From: Nothophaeocryptopus gaeumannii | Lineage: Eukaryota; Ascomycota; Dothideomycetes; Mycosphaerellales; Mycosphaerellaceae | Reading direction: 5' to 3' | NCBI GenBank assembly: GCA_031771865.1 | Contig: JASISA010000027.1 | Coordinates: forward strand, 3,463,313-3,527,312 | DNA length: 64,000 nucleotides | Part shown: positions 21,342-32,921 of the stretch, piece by piece | Layout: each line of letters starts with the position of its first letter | Numbering within the stretch: the stretch's first letter is position 1 | Made by a program: the position numbers and the translations under genes | The notes under the pieces: generated by a model | The model's database searches: none | Told to the model about the DNA's origin: nothing | The model's input: only the letters and a program-made list of their open reading frames with translations

Positions 21342-22616
21342 CTAACGCCCATGGCAAACTTCCGAGAGGTTTCGTAGTGCTCCCATGTCGTAAATATTGT
21401 TCACATCTTTCAGGCTCCAGACGTGGCTCCACAACGCTTCCTGTCCTTGTGGCGGCTTCCCATTGTTGGTCCTTACAAGTACCCAATCACTCTGCCTAGA
21501 CAGCTGTGCGCCGTTCCCTGGTCCATCTTCGTCAAAAGAGCTTAATGCTGGGTTCGATGAGCTCGTCCTGCGATAGTCATTTGCCTGTTTCTGACGATTG
21601 TGGTCCCTAAGTTGCTCCTTATCTGCTCTGAACACGAATCCGTCCAGCATGTCTTCTCCCCAGTCGCTCCATTTCTGAGACTCATTAGTAGTCATGCCGG
21701 CCCATATCAGGTATAAATGATACAGGAGCAATCCGAGCGGTAGACTCGCGGTCGACGCAGCCAGTAATCCGACCCCGGCGATCGATAGCCCGCCGCGATT
21801 CACAGCAATGACAATTGCATTTCCAACATCCTCGACTCGCGCCCAGCTGAAGAATGGATTGTTCGGGTCTAGATGGAAGTGGAAGCGAAGCAAGAACCAG
21901 CTCAAGTAGGCGCCGTAAATCTGAACCAAGCCAAGTGAGAGCAGCAGGGCCAGGAAATGATGATAATTGCCTCGACCCAGACAATTATTGACCCAGGGAC
22001 AATGGTGATCGCACTTTGCAACGCAACGGTTGCAGAGGCTACAGTGCTTTGACCGCGCGGGTTTGACCAGATTGCAGGTTCGACAGATGGTGCCAGGCCG
22101 GAAGATGACGTAATCGTAGGGATAGTCGACCATACGTGTCGCATGATTCGCCTCCGTAATGTAGTGTGCCGTGCATGTTGCGGACAGGTAGGTGAAGATG
22201 TAAGGCAGCGCGAGCAGAGCCGGGATAGGGACAACGAGACGCGAGGGGAGGGTGGCAATGGTGTTGATGAGGAAGAGCGCCGCACTTCCAGTCAGGAGAA
22301 CGAGGAATATGACCTGGACTTACCTCTTAGCAAGCACATTGCTGTCCCGACATTAGGTGTACACGAAGCCTACCAGCACCACGGGGTTCTGCTCATAGAA
22401 AAGGTATCTTCCCACTCTCAGCGTGCGCAGCGTCAGTTGACCTCCTGTCATGGCATTGTCGGCTCTGGTCAAGCCCAGCGGGATGTAGATGCACAGGAGC
22501 CGATAGAGCCATGCGATGGGGGTCTTCCGCAGCGCCGGGAGGCGGCCGAACAGCGCGACGAAGGTGAGGAGGGAGATGGCGAGGACGGCGAGGATGATGT
22601 TGCGCAGCACGCCCAT
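21342..22616 (-). CDS. SWF1: DHHC palmitoyltransferase Swf1-like
   Basis: Two exons, 22616-22374 and 22313-21342, joined across a 60-nt intron; 404 aa. The N-terminus is a hydrophobic anchor (MGVLRNIILAVLAISLLTFV). Exon 2 opens with a second membrane stretch. The cysteine-rich domain ICRTCNLVKPARSKHCSLCN is followed by CDHHCPWVNNCLG with the DHHC at residues 183-186. Two more membrane helices follow, then a soluble tail. The cysteine-rich order and the N-terminal topology fit the Swf1 subfamily, which palmitoylates SNAREs near their membrane anchors. The VTI1 SNARE lies 15 kb away, but no functional link is shown here. It is divergent from RAP1 with about 300 bp between starts. Confidence 0.88.
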
Positions 22617-22921
22617 GGTGAGAGTGGGGATGGTGTGCCGTACAGTGCATGGACAGTGAGAGCACCTCTGTAGGCACGTGAGGCGCGGATAGTAGTCCTA
22701 CCGTACTCGGAGTAGTGCTGTGCTGTGCTGTGTTTGTGCCTTGTGCGTGCATGTGTCTGTCAGGTTTGCCTGTGAAAGAGTGGAGGGCGCGACTCGGAGC
22801 AGGGGGTGGGGGTGGGGCGGAATTCCCACCGCCGACGCGTCTTCCAACGCGTGCTTCATCATTCGATCCGCTACATGCAATCATTGGAGCACACAGCATC
22901 CGCACTGCGCCCTCATGGACC

Positions 22922-25900
22922 ATGGCGAGCGCGCCCCTCGTCGTTACCAACTCCGACGCTGCCGCCACCTCTTCTGCTGGGACGCTCTTCCACGGCCTGC
23001 ACTTCTTCCTGGTCCAGCGACTACCTAGCCGCGGCCGCTTCGTTGCCGACATCCAGGCCAATGGCGGGAAGATTGTCAAGCTCGAGAAGCAAGCGGACTA
23101 TATCATCGCTGACCACCTGCGACCCGATGCGCCCACCGCCAGCGTCTCCTACACCTTCCTCGAAGCCGCAGTGCGCGATGGGACCCTCCCTAATCGAGAA
23201 CATCATGCTGCGGGACGGCCGGCTGGCACTGTGCGCGAAGTCGGTTCGCTTGCGCCAGCAAAGAGCACGCGCGCACCTTTCACCCCCGCCGACGACCGCA
23301 CCTTGTGGGAATGGGTCATGCGCGAAAAGGCCGACGGTGCATCGATCAAGGGAAACGCAATGTACAAGCGGCTGGAGGCCATAAACCCGCGCCATACCTC
23401 TCAGTCGTGGCGCGACAGGTTTCTCAAGAAACTGATGGACAACCCGCCTCCCGCTGGTGTAAAACTAACTGTGTCTGCAAACCCGCCTCCAAGTCCACCC
23501 TTGGCTCCAGATGAAGGCGAGATAACACACTCAGCCACAGCCTCGCGCGCTGATAGAGCCTCACCTAGGAAGCGCCGCAAGGTAGACCATACTGCAGACG
23601 ACGAGAAGCTGGCGCAATTAAAGGAGAAGGAGCAAGAGGAAGCAAGCGAAGGGCTAGAGGAAAGTCCGACAGAAGACATGTCAGAGGATGACTACATCGC
23701 CCAGCTTATGTCGGAAGCTCACGATATTGAAGGGCTCTCTGCGAGTCAGAACGAGATGGCATGGGCCGCATGGGCACAGACACACAAGAACCGCACCCCC
23801 GAGGAGTGGAAGACCTTCTATCGAGTGAAGGTACGGCCCCGGTACCTAGAGCACCAAGACAGTAGAGCCAAGTCTCCACCGCAAGATGACAAAGAGTCGC
23901 CCATCTCGCCCATCCGAAAGACATCAAGTTCGGTTGCTCATGGACAGCCTGCGCGGAAGTCTCGTGAAGCGTTTACAGACGTCTCACCCAGTCGGGAAGA
24001 AAGCATAGCGGCTGGCCATCTTGTCGATGAGCTCACACAACGCAATATCACACCACCTCCCAAATTCAAACGCCTGACTGTAGCGGAGTCAATCTATCCC
24101 ATTCAGTCAGACGAAGAAGACGAGGCTAATCTTGGATGGGCCGCCGGCAAAGAGGTCATTGAGATCGAGAGCTCTGACGATGAGCCTTCCAGAGAAGCTG
24201 ATCATCGGAAGCGCAAACTGTCAGTGCACGCCGAGCCTCACACCAATGACCTCAGCACTCGAGCAGAAGGATCAATACTCGATGTAGCTACCACAGACAA
24301 AGATGAACCTTTAATCACGTCCGATGCCAATCGAGCCGCTGACCAGCAAATACTTGAAGACGCAAATGAAGCAGCGGGAGCGGCCGAAAAGACGACTGAT
24401 GCTAGGCACCATGATGAAAGCACACGTGGGAACGACCTCCCACCCTGCTATGCCAGGCCAGACTCTGAACAATTGGCGGATGACGGGAGCCTGCCAGATT
24501 TCGAGCGTGCTACTGCTAGGGCAGAAGCACAGAGGTCGATTGCCGATGCTCTGAAAAATGGGCATGAGTCAAGTCTCGACATATCCAACCCCTGGAGCTC
24601 CACGAGACACGCCCTCACGGCGGCAAACTTAGCCGCGCAGGAAGCCCAGCATAGGACACCGATGCGCCGCGGAGCAGACTTGGCTGAAGACGAAGAGGCC
24701 CATGATCAGACCGACTTCGTGAACTATCTGCAGAAAATTACAAGGGAAGCCAATGCACCTCACAAGGGAGCTCCATCTCCGGACCAGGGACATGCTGAGC
24801 TGGCGTCAGGGATTCAAGACGCAAGATCGACCCGACCGGGTGGTCAGATGTCGGAGGCATCTGAAGCCAATGAAGCGCACGATGCGCAAGAGAACATTTT
24901 GCCAGTCTCATCACGGGATGAGATCGCGAACGTACTCCAATCGAACTTGACCTGGCCGTCATCTCCACAAGACCTTCCAATCGGCGCAGACGATGTTGCA
25001 ATTGGCAACGAGCCATTCGTTCCTCGGTCTGCAAACAATGATACGGCGCAAAGAAACAACCCCTTCCCTTTCACCAGTCAATCCCTTATGTCTCAAGTGA
25101 ACAATCAGCTAGACGCCACAGAAAGTTTGAGACAGGGAGGAAAGCCTGCCGATAACCACGGCTCGCTACCACCAGCATCCGAAGATGACGAAGATGAATT
25201 TGAAAACTCGCATGAGTTCCATGGCGATCAGAGAAACACCTCTGGAGTCGATTATGAGGGATTTCTCGAAGCACACGGCGCTAATGACCACATTGACCTC
25301 TCAATCGCTCTACCGGACGACGGCTTCTCAACCGAGCCTCCGCAAAGGAGTGAGAGTCCTCGGTTTGAACCGGAAGTAGACGATCGAGACTATGCGTCAG
25401 AGCAGAATATGGGCGACTACCGTCAACGGCAGACGCAGTTGCGGACCAACGATATTATAGAAATATCATCAAGATCGCTTTCCAGCTCTCCGCTCGAGGG
25501 TTCGCCTAATGCCGAACGACAGTCGAGCGCTCCGGAGGATGACGAGGCTAGGACTGGGGGCGCAATAGATACTCAAGAGATCCTCGATGCCGAGACACAG
25601 CGTCCCAATCTCTTCATCCCCCTTCCCCAGTACTCTGATGAAGAAGACGAGGGGGACGTGGATGAAGGGGAGGGGGAGGAGGAGGAGGAGGAAGAAGAAG
25701 AAGAAGAAGCTGCACCTCCGGCGGTTGCACTGCAACACAACAGGCACTATGGTTCTAATCGACGAAGTCGCGTCCTCGAATCTGCACCCCAGAAGCAAGA
25801 CCAGACTGATGAGCTAAACGACTGGATTTCAAAAATGACCAACCGAGGGTATCAGGAAGCCTCAGTGATCCAAGCGCTACAATGCACGTCAATGCGCCCT

Positions 25901-26101
25901 GAACTCGCGCAGCATGTTCTCTTCACGGAGAAGAGCGGCAAGGCGCTGCCGGATGATGTCCCTGGGATCTGGAGCGAGGACGACGACATCATGCTGGAAA
26001 GCGGGAATGCTCAAGGCATTCGGCGTCTCGAAGCCAAGCATGGCTGGCAAGAGTGTGAGGCGAGAATGAAGTTCTTGGAGGAATGGCGCGAGATTGAGTG
26101 A
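22922..26101 (+). CDS. RAP1: Telomere protein Rap1 (BRCT, Myb, RCT)
   Basis: Single exon, 1059 aa from the ATG at 22922. A BRCT domain spans about 20-90 (LFHGLHFFLVQRLPSRGRFV, IQANGGKIV, ADYIIADH). A Rap1 Myb domain spans 118-175 (APFTPADDRTLWEWVMREKA, MYKRLEAINPRHTSQSWRDR). A second helical segment of the same type follows near 265-320 (SQNEMAWAAWAQTHKNRTPE, EWKTFYRVKVRPRYLE). A long acidic, disordered centre ends in a pure Glu run encoded by GAG/GAA repeats (25665-25711). The C-terminus DDVPGIWSEDDDIMLESGNA and GIRRLEAKHG is the RCT domain that binds other telomere proteins. In filamentous fungi Rap1 is shelterin-like, recruited to telomeres by protein contact. The open frame extends 69 codons upstream, but the BRCT start fits the chosen ATG. 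Confidence 0.9.
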   Translation: MASAPLVVTNSDAAATSSAGTLFHGLHFFLVQRLPSRGRFVADIQANGGKIVKLEKQADYIIADHLRPDAPTASVSYTFLEAAVRDGTLPNREHHAAGRPAGTVREVGSLAPAKSTRAPFTPADDRTLWEWVMREKADGASIKGNAMYKRLEAINPRHTSQSWRDRFLKKLMDNPPPAGVKLTVSANPPPSPPLAPDEGEITHSATASRADRASPRKRRKVDHTADDEKLAQLKEKEQEEASEGLEESPTEDMSEDDYIAQLMSEAHDIEGLSASQNEMAWAAWAQTHKNRTPEEWKTFYRVKVRPRYLEHQDSRAKSPPQDDKESPISPIRKTSSSVAHGQPARKSREAFTDVSPSREESIAAGHLVDELTQRNITPPPKFKRLTVAESIYPIQSDEEDEANLGWAAGKEVIEIESSDDEPSREADHRKRKLSVHAEPHTNDLSTRAEGSILDVATTDKDEPLITSDANRAADQQILEDANEAAGAAEKTTDARHHDESTRGNDLPPCYARPDSEQLADDGSLPDFERATARAEAQRSIADALKNGHESSLDISNPWSSTRHALTAANLAAQEAQHRTPMRRGADLAEDEEAHDQTDFVNYLQKITREANAPHKGAPSPDQGHAELASGIQDARSTRPGGQMSEASEANEAHDAQENILPVSSRDEIANVLQSNLTWPSSPQDLPIGADDVAIGNEPFVPRSANNDTAQRNNPFPFTSQSLMSQVNNQLDATESLRQGGKPADNHGSLPPASEDDEDEFENSHEFHGDQRNTSGVDYEGFLEAHGANDHIDLSIALPDDGFSTEPPQRSESPRFEPEVDDRDYASEQNMGDYRQRQTQLRTNDIIEISSRSLSSSPLEGSPNAERQSSAPEDDEARTGGAIDTQEILDAETQRPNLFIPLPQYSDEEDEGDVDEGEGEEEEEEEEEEEAAPPAVALQHNRHYGSNRRSRVLESAPQKQDQTDELNDWISKMTNRGYQEASVIQALQCTSMRPELAQHVLFTEKSGKALPDDVPGIWSEDDDIMLESGNAQGIRRLEAKHGWQECEARMKFLEEWREIE

Positions 26102-26295
26102 GATACTCTGATTATGACAGAGGGAGTGATGGCAAGATGAAACTTTTCACATATTACATTGTAGCTGTCGGCTGAGGGGCGCCTGGTGCCCACACGCCTT
26201 TCGATTTCGATTCCGATGCCTTGGAGCGGAATCCCACGGTAGCTGACGCATGCCTTCGCACTCCCACAAGCACAATGCACAATTTTATCTCATGC

Positions 26296-27427
26296 TCATT
26301 TCGACCGTCCACCACCAATGTCTTGGCCGAGCTAGACCATTGTCAGCGATTGACCAGTAGTTACGTTCATTCAGTGCATGTACACTCACCCGATAACCAC
26401 CAATCTTCTCCCATTCCACTCGCTGTCTCGTGACGGGCAATTGTCGCCTCAGTCCTTTGAAGCTGCCTTCAGCAAGCGTGACAAACGCCCGGTTGAGCTC
26501 CTCCTGAAACTTGTTCTCGGCCTTGGCAATCTCCCTCACAATACCATCTGCGTTTGCGCCAGCGTTCCCAAGCTCCAGCTGCTTCGATGTGGACATGCGA
26601 ACGTTGCCGTCTTCATAGTAGTGTACGTCGGCCTTGATGGTGCCCTTCAGGCTACCGGAGCCCTGATCAAGGATGTAGGTGCTGCGCCAGCGACCATTCC
26701 AGAAGTTCTGCGGACTGTACTTGTTCGCGACGAGGAGTAGGGCAATCGCACTATCATTCTCGACCGGGTAGACGCCGATAGCGTAGGAGGGAAAGTGTTC
26801 GGCGGAGGCGGTCTGGAATGACTTGAGCAAGGCGCGGATGAGGTCTGCGTTCTGCGAGTCAAGCGGATGTTGCTGAGAGTTGGACGCTTTCTGTGAAGTG
26901 TCAGACAAGAGGACACACCGGCCAGCGTGCGAGGGACATACCTGGGTGGCGTGGTCGACTTGGAAGGCGGTCTGGCTCGCTGCGTCGAAGTAGCGGCCGT
27001 CGCTTAGCGCATTATATGCGCTGATGAGTACCTGGAGACGGCGGTCAGGGGCGCGATCAACCAAAGCCCACGGGCATGGCTAGCTCTCTCTTACTGCATC
27101 GTTGCTGCCCGGGAGCTTGACGGTGGTGTACTGCTGCTCGTTGTACTTCTTGAAGGCGGGATCGAGGGATGCGAGGAGGCCCGGTTCGGCGGTGGCGAGG
27201 GCATTGATGTCTGGATGGGCGCTTCGTTCAGCACATGTACATCTTCGGTCGCCGTGTCATCGTGTTGGTGTTGGTGTTTGTGTTGGTGTTCTGCGTACCA
27301 TTGACAACGTTGGCGAGCTACGCGGGTCAGCTCAACTCGACGTCCTGACCGTCAGCGGCGTCCTACCAACCTCTCCCGGCGGCGCCGCCTCGATGAATGA
27401 GGCCACGGTTGCCTCTTTGGATGGCAT
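26296..27427 (-). CDS. CAP1: F-actin capping protein subunit alpha
   Basis: Six exons: 27427-27371, 27317-27299 (19 nt), 27210-27095, 27031-26942, 26890-26390 and 26331-26296, totalling 272 aa. Joins restore the family sequence: MPSKEATVASFIEAAPPGE-LANVVN-DINALATAEPGLLASL, VLISAYNALSDGRYFD, and at the end WEKIGGYR-LGQDIGGGRSK. The alpha subunit pairs with beta to cap barbed ends of actin filaments in cortical patches. The 88-nt intron after the 19-nt exon contains a GTGTTG-type microsatellite, and splicing both sides of such a small exon is notable. All donors are GT and all acceptors AG. The gene converges on RAP1 with about 195 bp between stops. Confidence 0.92.
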
Positions 27428-27665
27428 GATCGTTGACGCTCTCTGCTGTGCTTGATACTTCGGTGCGCGAGGCGGCTACAAAAGTAGGTTGCACCACAGC
27501 ACCAGCGCAGGGCAGGTCAAGGCAGCGGGTGAGGTGGGTTGCGTTTCAGAAGAGGAAGGTGGCGCGAAGAGGACAAACCCACAGCACGGCACGGCACACT
27601 GAAATCACACATCAGAAGTACATCTCGCTATATCGTTACGTACACCTGTCCGTGAGGTGTGGTGC

Positions 27666-29825
27666 TCATTCAATAGTCATTTTCATTAACCCGTCATTCG
27701 TATCAGCCATCGGCTGCAACCCCAGCTTCTTGCCCTGGCTGACCATGTTGCCAATTCCGTTGGTTCCTGTAGCGTTCCCTATACTCCCAGATCGAAGTGG
27801 CTGTAGCCCCATTTGGCTGTTCGCGTCGCCATTGGTGCCGGACGCTTTGTCTTTGCGTTCTGGAGGTTGGCCCCAGACTCCGCTGGCGTTGAAATCGCGC
27901 TGTGAAGGCGAGTTGGTCAACACTGGGCTGTTCTGTGAGCTCATGCCAGGAGACACAGCGCGGCGTTTGATTGTGCCAATATCATCCACGTCTTCACGGC
28001 GCCGCTTGCCCTTGAAGTTCTTCAAGTGTACGTCGTCGCTGACGCTTGCAGGCATGCTCATGGTAGGCTGAAAAGCTTCCGAAGCGTCAGAAGCCGATGA
28101 ACGTGCTCGAGGTCGACGCCACGTCGTAAAATCGCCCATTGGCGAATCCACATTACTATCCGACATGACGCTGCTGCTCTGACGATTGAACCCTGCTGGC
28201 GGAGGCGTGCGCATAGATTGGTCGAATCGATTCCAATAGTCCATGCCACCACTATTACGACTTGCGTGAACTGCGAAATTGGTGCCCAGCCCAAGTCCCC
28301 TGCCGAGCGTATCGCTATCAAGCTCCTTGCCGAAGTCTTCCTGCGCCGATTCCAGGACAGCCGGGAGTAGGTTTGGTGAGGACGCCGCCGTGGCCGTTTG
28401 CGGGCGATCTTGCGGTAAGTCGAATTCGCTAACACTGTTGTCCCTTTCGCGCACCTGACGAATGGTTTCTGCTTCTCTGCGCGTCTCCGTGTCAACCGGA
28501 GCCGATTCCTCCAGCAACGCAGCTCGTATGCGCGCGAACCCTTTGGTCTTCGGTAGTAAGTTCCCACGCCGAGTCACTGGTCGCCTCACCACGCCTGGCG
28601 TAGTTGGTGCAGTGAGGGAGCCCTCATCGCCACTGTCGTTGCCGCTTGATGGTTGCACTCCGTCGCCACCCATTACCAAGCTCTCTCTCCTACTTCGGGC
28701 AGCGGTTGCCCACGAGAAGTAACCCCCGGCGGTCTCTATGCTTCGTATCGGCGGCGGAGAGGTCGCCCGCGGAGACGCCATGGAACTATACCCACTTCCA
28801 CTTGCGCTACTAGAGCTCTTTCTGCTCCTTCCTTTGCTGTTCTTGTGCAATCTGGTCCTTCTGATGGTCTTCATTAGTGAGGCTTGTGCTGGCGAGAAAT
28901 GAGTTCCAGTGCCCCAAGCTGATCCGCTAGGCGTTGGAGGTTGATGGAAAGGTGTTGAGGCGCTCGAGTTCTGCAGCTTGTGCACTTGCGGTGTGGTCAA
29001 CATCGGATCTTCGTTATCGTCGCCGCCCATGCTGGCATCTTCGTCGCTGTCGGACGTTTCGCTTTCCGACGCCAGCATGTTGACGCTGCCAACCGAGCTG
29101 CTTACTGTGCTCTTATCGTGGGCTAGCGAGCCCCATGGAACACTACTTGGGCCGTTGACATTGGGTGAGTCGAGGGCCATATTGCCGACTGAGAGGCGTC
29201 GTCCGGGTATCGCGAGCCCCTTCTGCGTGATTACCGGCGACGAGTCTGGGCTGCTCTGGTCGGCCAATGTGGAGTGGTGCAGAGTAGTGCATGCCCGTGA
29301 AAAGTCCAAGCCACGCGAGTGTCGTGGCAAGCTTGCTGCTGCCGTGGTCACGTAGTCGAGCTTGGGCGAGAGCGGCAAAGCAAATGGTGAGCCAGAAGCC
29401 AAGGGTGCACGCGCAGAGCCTGTACTGGTGGACGAGAGCTGCGGCGGCGGCAGCTGCAGGTTTAAAGACACGCCCCGCGAGAGAAAGTCTGGGCGGCGCA
29501 GAGGACGCGGAGTGGAAGGCAGGAGGGCATTCGGATGTGTGTCGTCCCTACTGCGCATGCGCTCTCTGATGGTCGGCGATGGCGCAAGGGTGTTGTTCGA
29601 CGGCGGGTCGGAGAAGCTGCGAGTCTTGGTCGACGTCTTGCCGGACGCAGGTGGTGTTGTAGACGTTCTCGAGGTTCGCATACCGGCAGCAACATCGGCA
29701 CCAGCACCAGCACCAGCCTCGGCCGTGTGTCGCAATTGCAGGTATTCCTCAACGCCTTCCATCACATGTACCTCTTGCCTCTTGTCCTGCGCGTGGTGCT
29801 CTATCCTCTGAATTCCATCTTCCAT
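27666..29825 (-). CDS. Low-complexity regulatory protein, possibly Nif1-like cell-cycle inhibitor
   Basis: Single exon of about 719 aa from the ATG at 29825, or 698 aa from MEGVEEYLQLRHTAEAG at 29762. It is Ser/Pro-rich and mostly disordered. Conserved-looking islands include RGLDFSRACTTLHHSTLADQ, SVGSVNMLASESETSDSDED, TKGFARIRAALLEE and LGRGLGLGTNFAVHASR. I recall such islands from ascomycete proteins annotated as relatives of the fission-yeast mitotic inhibitor Nif1. That link is from memory and not proven. A basic cluster (KGKRRREDVD, IKRRAV) may be a nuclear signal. Many SP/TP sites suggest control by CDK or MAP kinases. Confidence 0.6.
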   Translation of the reverse strand: MEDGIQRIEHHAQDKRQEVHVMEGVEEYLQLRHTAEAGAGAGADVAAGMRTSRTSTTPPASGKTSTKTRSFSDPPSNNTLAPSPTIRERMRSRDDTHPNALLPSTPRPLRRPDFLSRGVSLNLQLPPPQLSSTSTGSARAPLASGSPFALPLSPKLDYVTTAAASLPRHSRGLDFSRACTTLHHSTLADQSSPDSSPVITQKGLAIPGRRLSVGNMALDSPNVNGPSSVPWGSLAHDKSTVSSSVGSVNMLASESETSDSDEDASMGGDDNEDPMLTTPQVHKLQNSSASTPFHQPPTPSGSAWGTGTHFSPAQASLMKTIRRTRLHKNSKGRSRKSSSSASGSGYSSMASPRATSPPPIRSIETAGGYFSWATAARSRRESLVMGGDGVQPSSGNDSGDEGSLTAPTTPGVVRRPVTRRGNLLPKTKGFARIRAALLEESAPVDTETRREAETIRQVRERDNSVSEFDLPQDRPQTATAASSPNLLPAVLESAQEDFGKELDSDTLGRGLGLGTNFAVHASRNSGGMDYWNRFDQSMRTPPPAGFNRQSSSVMSDSNVDSPMGDFTTWRRPRARSSASDASEAFQPTMSMPASVSDDVHLKNFKGKRRREDVDDIGTIKRRAVSPGMSSQNSPVLTNSPSQRDFNASGVWGQPPERKDKASGTNGDANSQMGLQPLRSGSIGNATGTNGIGNMVSQGKKLGLQPMADTNDGLMKMTIE

Positions 29826-30313
29826 GCACGCATGCCCGCATTCACTCCTCCAATCATCCACCTATGTTTCGCACAGCAGATGCCTCGTGGGTTCGCCCAG
29901 ATTCCGCGCTTCTCAAGGTGATCCGAACGAAATGCGACGGAGGTCTCGTGAAAGGTAGCAGCGCGTGGGAATGTAGTCAGTCGCTTCAATGTCACTGATG
30001 TGGAAATCGCGTACCACGTGAGGTCTACAACCGAAGGCGGGCCGCTGCTCACCATGTCCAAGCTCTGAAAGTGGGGTGTGGCTTGGTGCTTGGTGCCACA
30101 TTTCATAGACGAGTACATCCATGTATATCATATCACACATGTCCCAAATATCTGAAGACATCCATGTACATACATGTAGGAGGCATAATATAAGCATCTA
30201 CGTCTCTCAGCAACTCCATGTAGTGTCAGTACCGCAAAAACAGCTTGTATCATCTGCCAGCAATAAGTTGTCCTCCTGCAAATCTGTCAGATTTCCTCCC
30301 GCACCGTCTCCGT
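29826..30313. other. Intergenic stretch with ACATGTA-type strings
   Basis: About 490 bp holding the Nif1-like promoter and the 3' region of the next minus-strand gene. It contains overlapping ATGTACATACATGTA strings near 30161-30178. No gene is supported. Confidence 0.5.
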
Positions 30314-32120
30314 TTAGGCGTGAATGCCAGCAGCAAATTCGACGTCCGCCCACGTCGCCTCCCAGATACTCAAAACATCGAGTCGCCAGGTGTGACCGTC
30401 TCGCTTCATCTTCGCGATTGCCCTACACAACGTGCCCTGCGCATCTGCTGCAAGAAAGCTCTTGCTGTCGAGATCCCAAAGCTGGGCTTGATCCCATAGC
30501 TCAAAGGTCCCTTCTATGTGAGGTGGCTTGTCGTGATACAGATCTTTGAAGACAAATCGTTGCTTGCCCCCCGGACTGCCCTCGCGCCAGGACGACGTGA
30601 CCCGAGCATAGAGCTCGATCACCACATTCTTGTTGTTTCGAGTTGCTTGGCTGCCAGTGTTCAAAGCTTCGCCTAGTCGGAAGCAAGTGTGTAAGACTGT
30701 TGCGCTGGATGCCCCGAAGATTGGGGAGCGGTCAAAGATCGCCCGGCGGAAGGGCTTACGAACTATTGGTTTCACTGCGTCCTCTGCCGCTGACCTCAAC
30801 TTTTCTGCTGGTTGTTAGCTCCATCGACGCCCGGGCTTCTTGCCAATGTAGCTTACCCAGGACCTTCAGATCTTCGATCGACATGAGTGCTCCACCGTAG
30901 TCCTCGTTTTCGTCGACCTCGCGTATGTTTTGTCTCCAGTTGCGTGACGGCGGCGTCCGACGCCCATCATCAGTCTGATAGTCTGCAGCTTCCACAAGGT
31001 CCATCAACGCCTCAGTTTCCACGTCATTGAACTCTTCGTCCAAGCCATCGTGAAAAGGTGTGTCTGAGCGGTTTCCTTCTGGTAGCTTCGAAGCACTCTT
31101 TGTCCTGACATCGGTGCCGGTAGACAGACTCCTACCACTTGCGGAGCCCGAACTATCATTGCGGCGAAGATTGCTGTTCCTCGCCTTCGCCTTCGCAACA
31201 AGTCTCGCCCCCTGAATGGGTTTGTCCGCAGTCGAATGGGCACCAGTAACCTGCCGATTCGAAGACCTGTTGCGCTGGTCGCCCACTGCTCCATTCTGAA
31301 TTCGAGGCTCAGCAGCAAAGCTCCCCCGATCGAGATCCATCGTCGATATACAGCCCATTGATGACCCTGAAACCTCCATTGTTCCGCCATGGGCGGTAGC
31401 TGGCGATCGCTGGTACAACGTACAGCCGTAGCTTCCGTTGGCCCTTATGGTTGTGCGCGCGGATGTTGAATCGAGCGCGTCCATTGAAGTCGGAGCAGTG
31501 AAGATTGAGACAGAATTCCAGCCTCCGTCGGCTACATTGCTTACCTGCAAAGTAGCACCGTGCTGGCTTCCACCGATATCTCCGCCGGTAGTGGTCTTGT
31601 GCAGCTTCTGTGAGATTCCTTTCGGCGCGTCATCTGCGCTCTTAAGAGACCTTTTCGCGATTCGCGCATGATCCGTGATATTGCTCGACTTGCGCCGCTT
31701 TCGTTCCTCGCTGCCAGCAGTGGCAGCTGCTCTCTTCTTACCCTTTGCTGCGGCTTTCTGGGACTTCAACAACGGTTGATCTGCTTCACGGCCAAGATAC
31801 CCTGCCACGGCTGTGGCTGTGCGGCTGCGGTCACAAGAAGCATCTTCTTCCGCGCGAGCCGATCGAGGCTGCACTGGGTGAGCTATAGTCGGCTCTGTCG
31901 CCGGCTGAGACGAGATGATTGCGGTGAATCCGCCCGTGTCGGGGCTGCGCTGCGTGTTGCCGCGAATCTCCTCCTCGTTCCACCCACGCCAAGCCGTTCT
32001 GTTCAGATGAAAGGTGCGCATGTTGCACCAGAGACGCACCTGAGGTGGAAGTGGAGGTGGAGGTGGAAGTGGAGGGGGAGGTGGAGGCGGAGAGGCGGCG
32101 GTGGGTGGAGGACGGAGCAT
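30314..32120 (-). CDS. Hypothetical protein with polyproline N-terminus and conserved-looking C-terminal domain
   Basis: Two exons, 32120-30857 and 30807-30314, with a 49-nt intron (donor GTAAGC, branch GCTAAC); 585 aa. The N-terminus is MLRPPPTAAS followed by a proline run encoded by a CCACCT-type repeat, so the true start may lie downstream. Residues 50-380 are disordered and basic (KAAAKGKKRAAA, EERKRRKSS). The C-terminal ~170 residues look folded: VLHTCFRLGEALN, NNKNVVIELYARVTSSWRE, FKDLYHDKPPHIEGTFELW, WRLDVLSIWEATWADVEFAAG. I recognise the style of an ascomycete-specific conserved domain but no function. It is divergent from LSB5. Confidence 0.65.
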
Positions 32121-32921
32121 GATTGGAAGCTAAGTACTGGAGGGCCGGCTCGGAGCCTGCCAAGCCTCCCTTCTTCCGTCATCGCTTCTTCGCTGCACTC
32201 TTCACGCAGCTCCCGACCTCAGCCTTACAGCATCTCGCATCGAGCTCGGATCAAGCGCTCAAATCGTTCCCCCAACTGCCGACCTACCCCGGGCCAAGAG
32301 GGTAATATATAGCCACCAGTCGTGCCCCCGACGCCCATATTTGAGATGATCCCACGGCTAATGACTCGCAGATCAGGCCGAACCTACTTGCATTGCTCAA
32401 CATCCTGGAATTCTTCCCTTGAACAGCAGCAGACTGTCTCACCGTATCCCTAGCTTGCCGTTACTCAGCTGGTATTGTGCGGCTCTTTCTTGATAGCCTG
32501 GACGACTAAAGATCTTGCATGATGTTTGGCGGCTCGGTAAGTGGTATCAAAACCTATCGTGTCGAAGGTCGATCCCGTTGCCTGTTTTCCTTCCGATCTT
32601 CTTGTCCGGTGTTGCCCATTGTCTTGCCAGAGACGACGAGTCTTTAAAGAAATTGGACCAGACTGCCTTCATCTCCATGATTCCACGCCTCTGGGAAAGC
32701 CTATTCATTGTCGATCAGCGACAGCCTTTTGCGGAAGAGGCGAAACTAGCACGCTCAACGATTCAGCGACCTGGGAAAATTACCACCGTTTTGTGTGATG
32801 TCGGTAACATTGGGCGCTTCTTCTGGCCGCTGTATAGAGATACCCCCTTACATCTCTAGACGTCCGGAATAGAGACCCACAACTCAACTATTTGTCTCCG
32901 AACACAAGGCTGACAGAACAA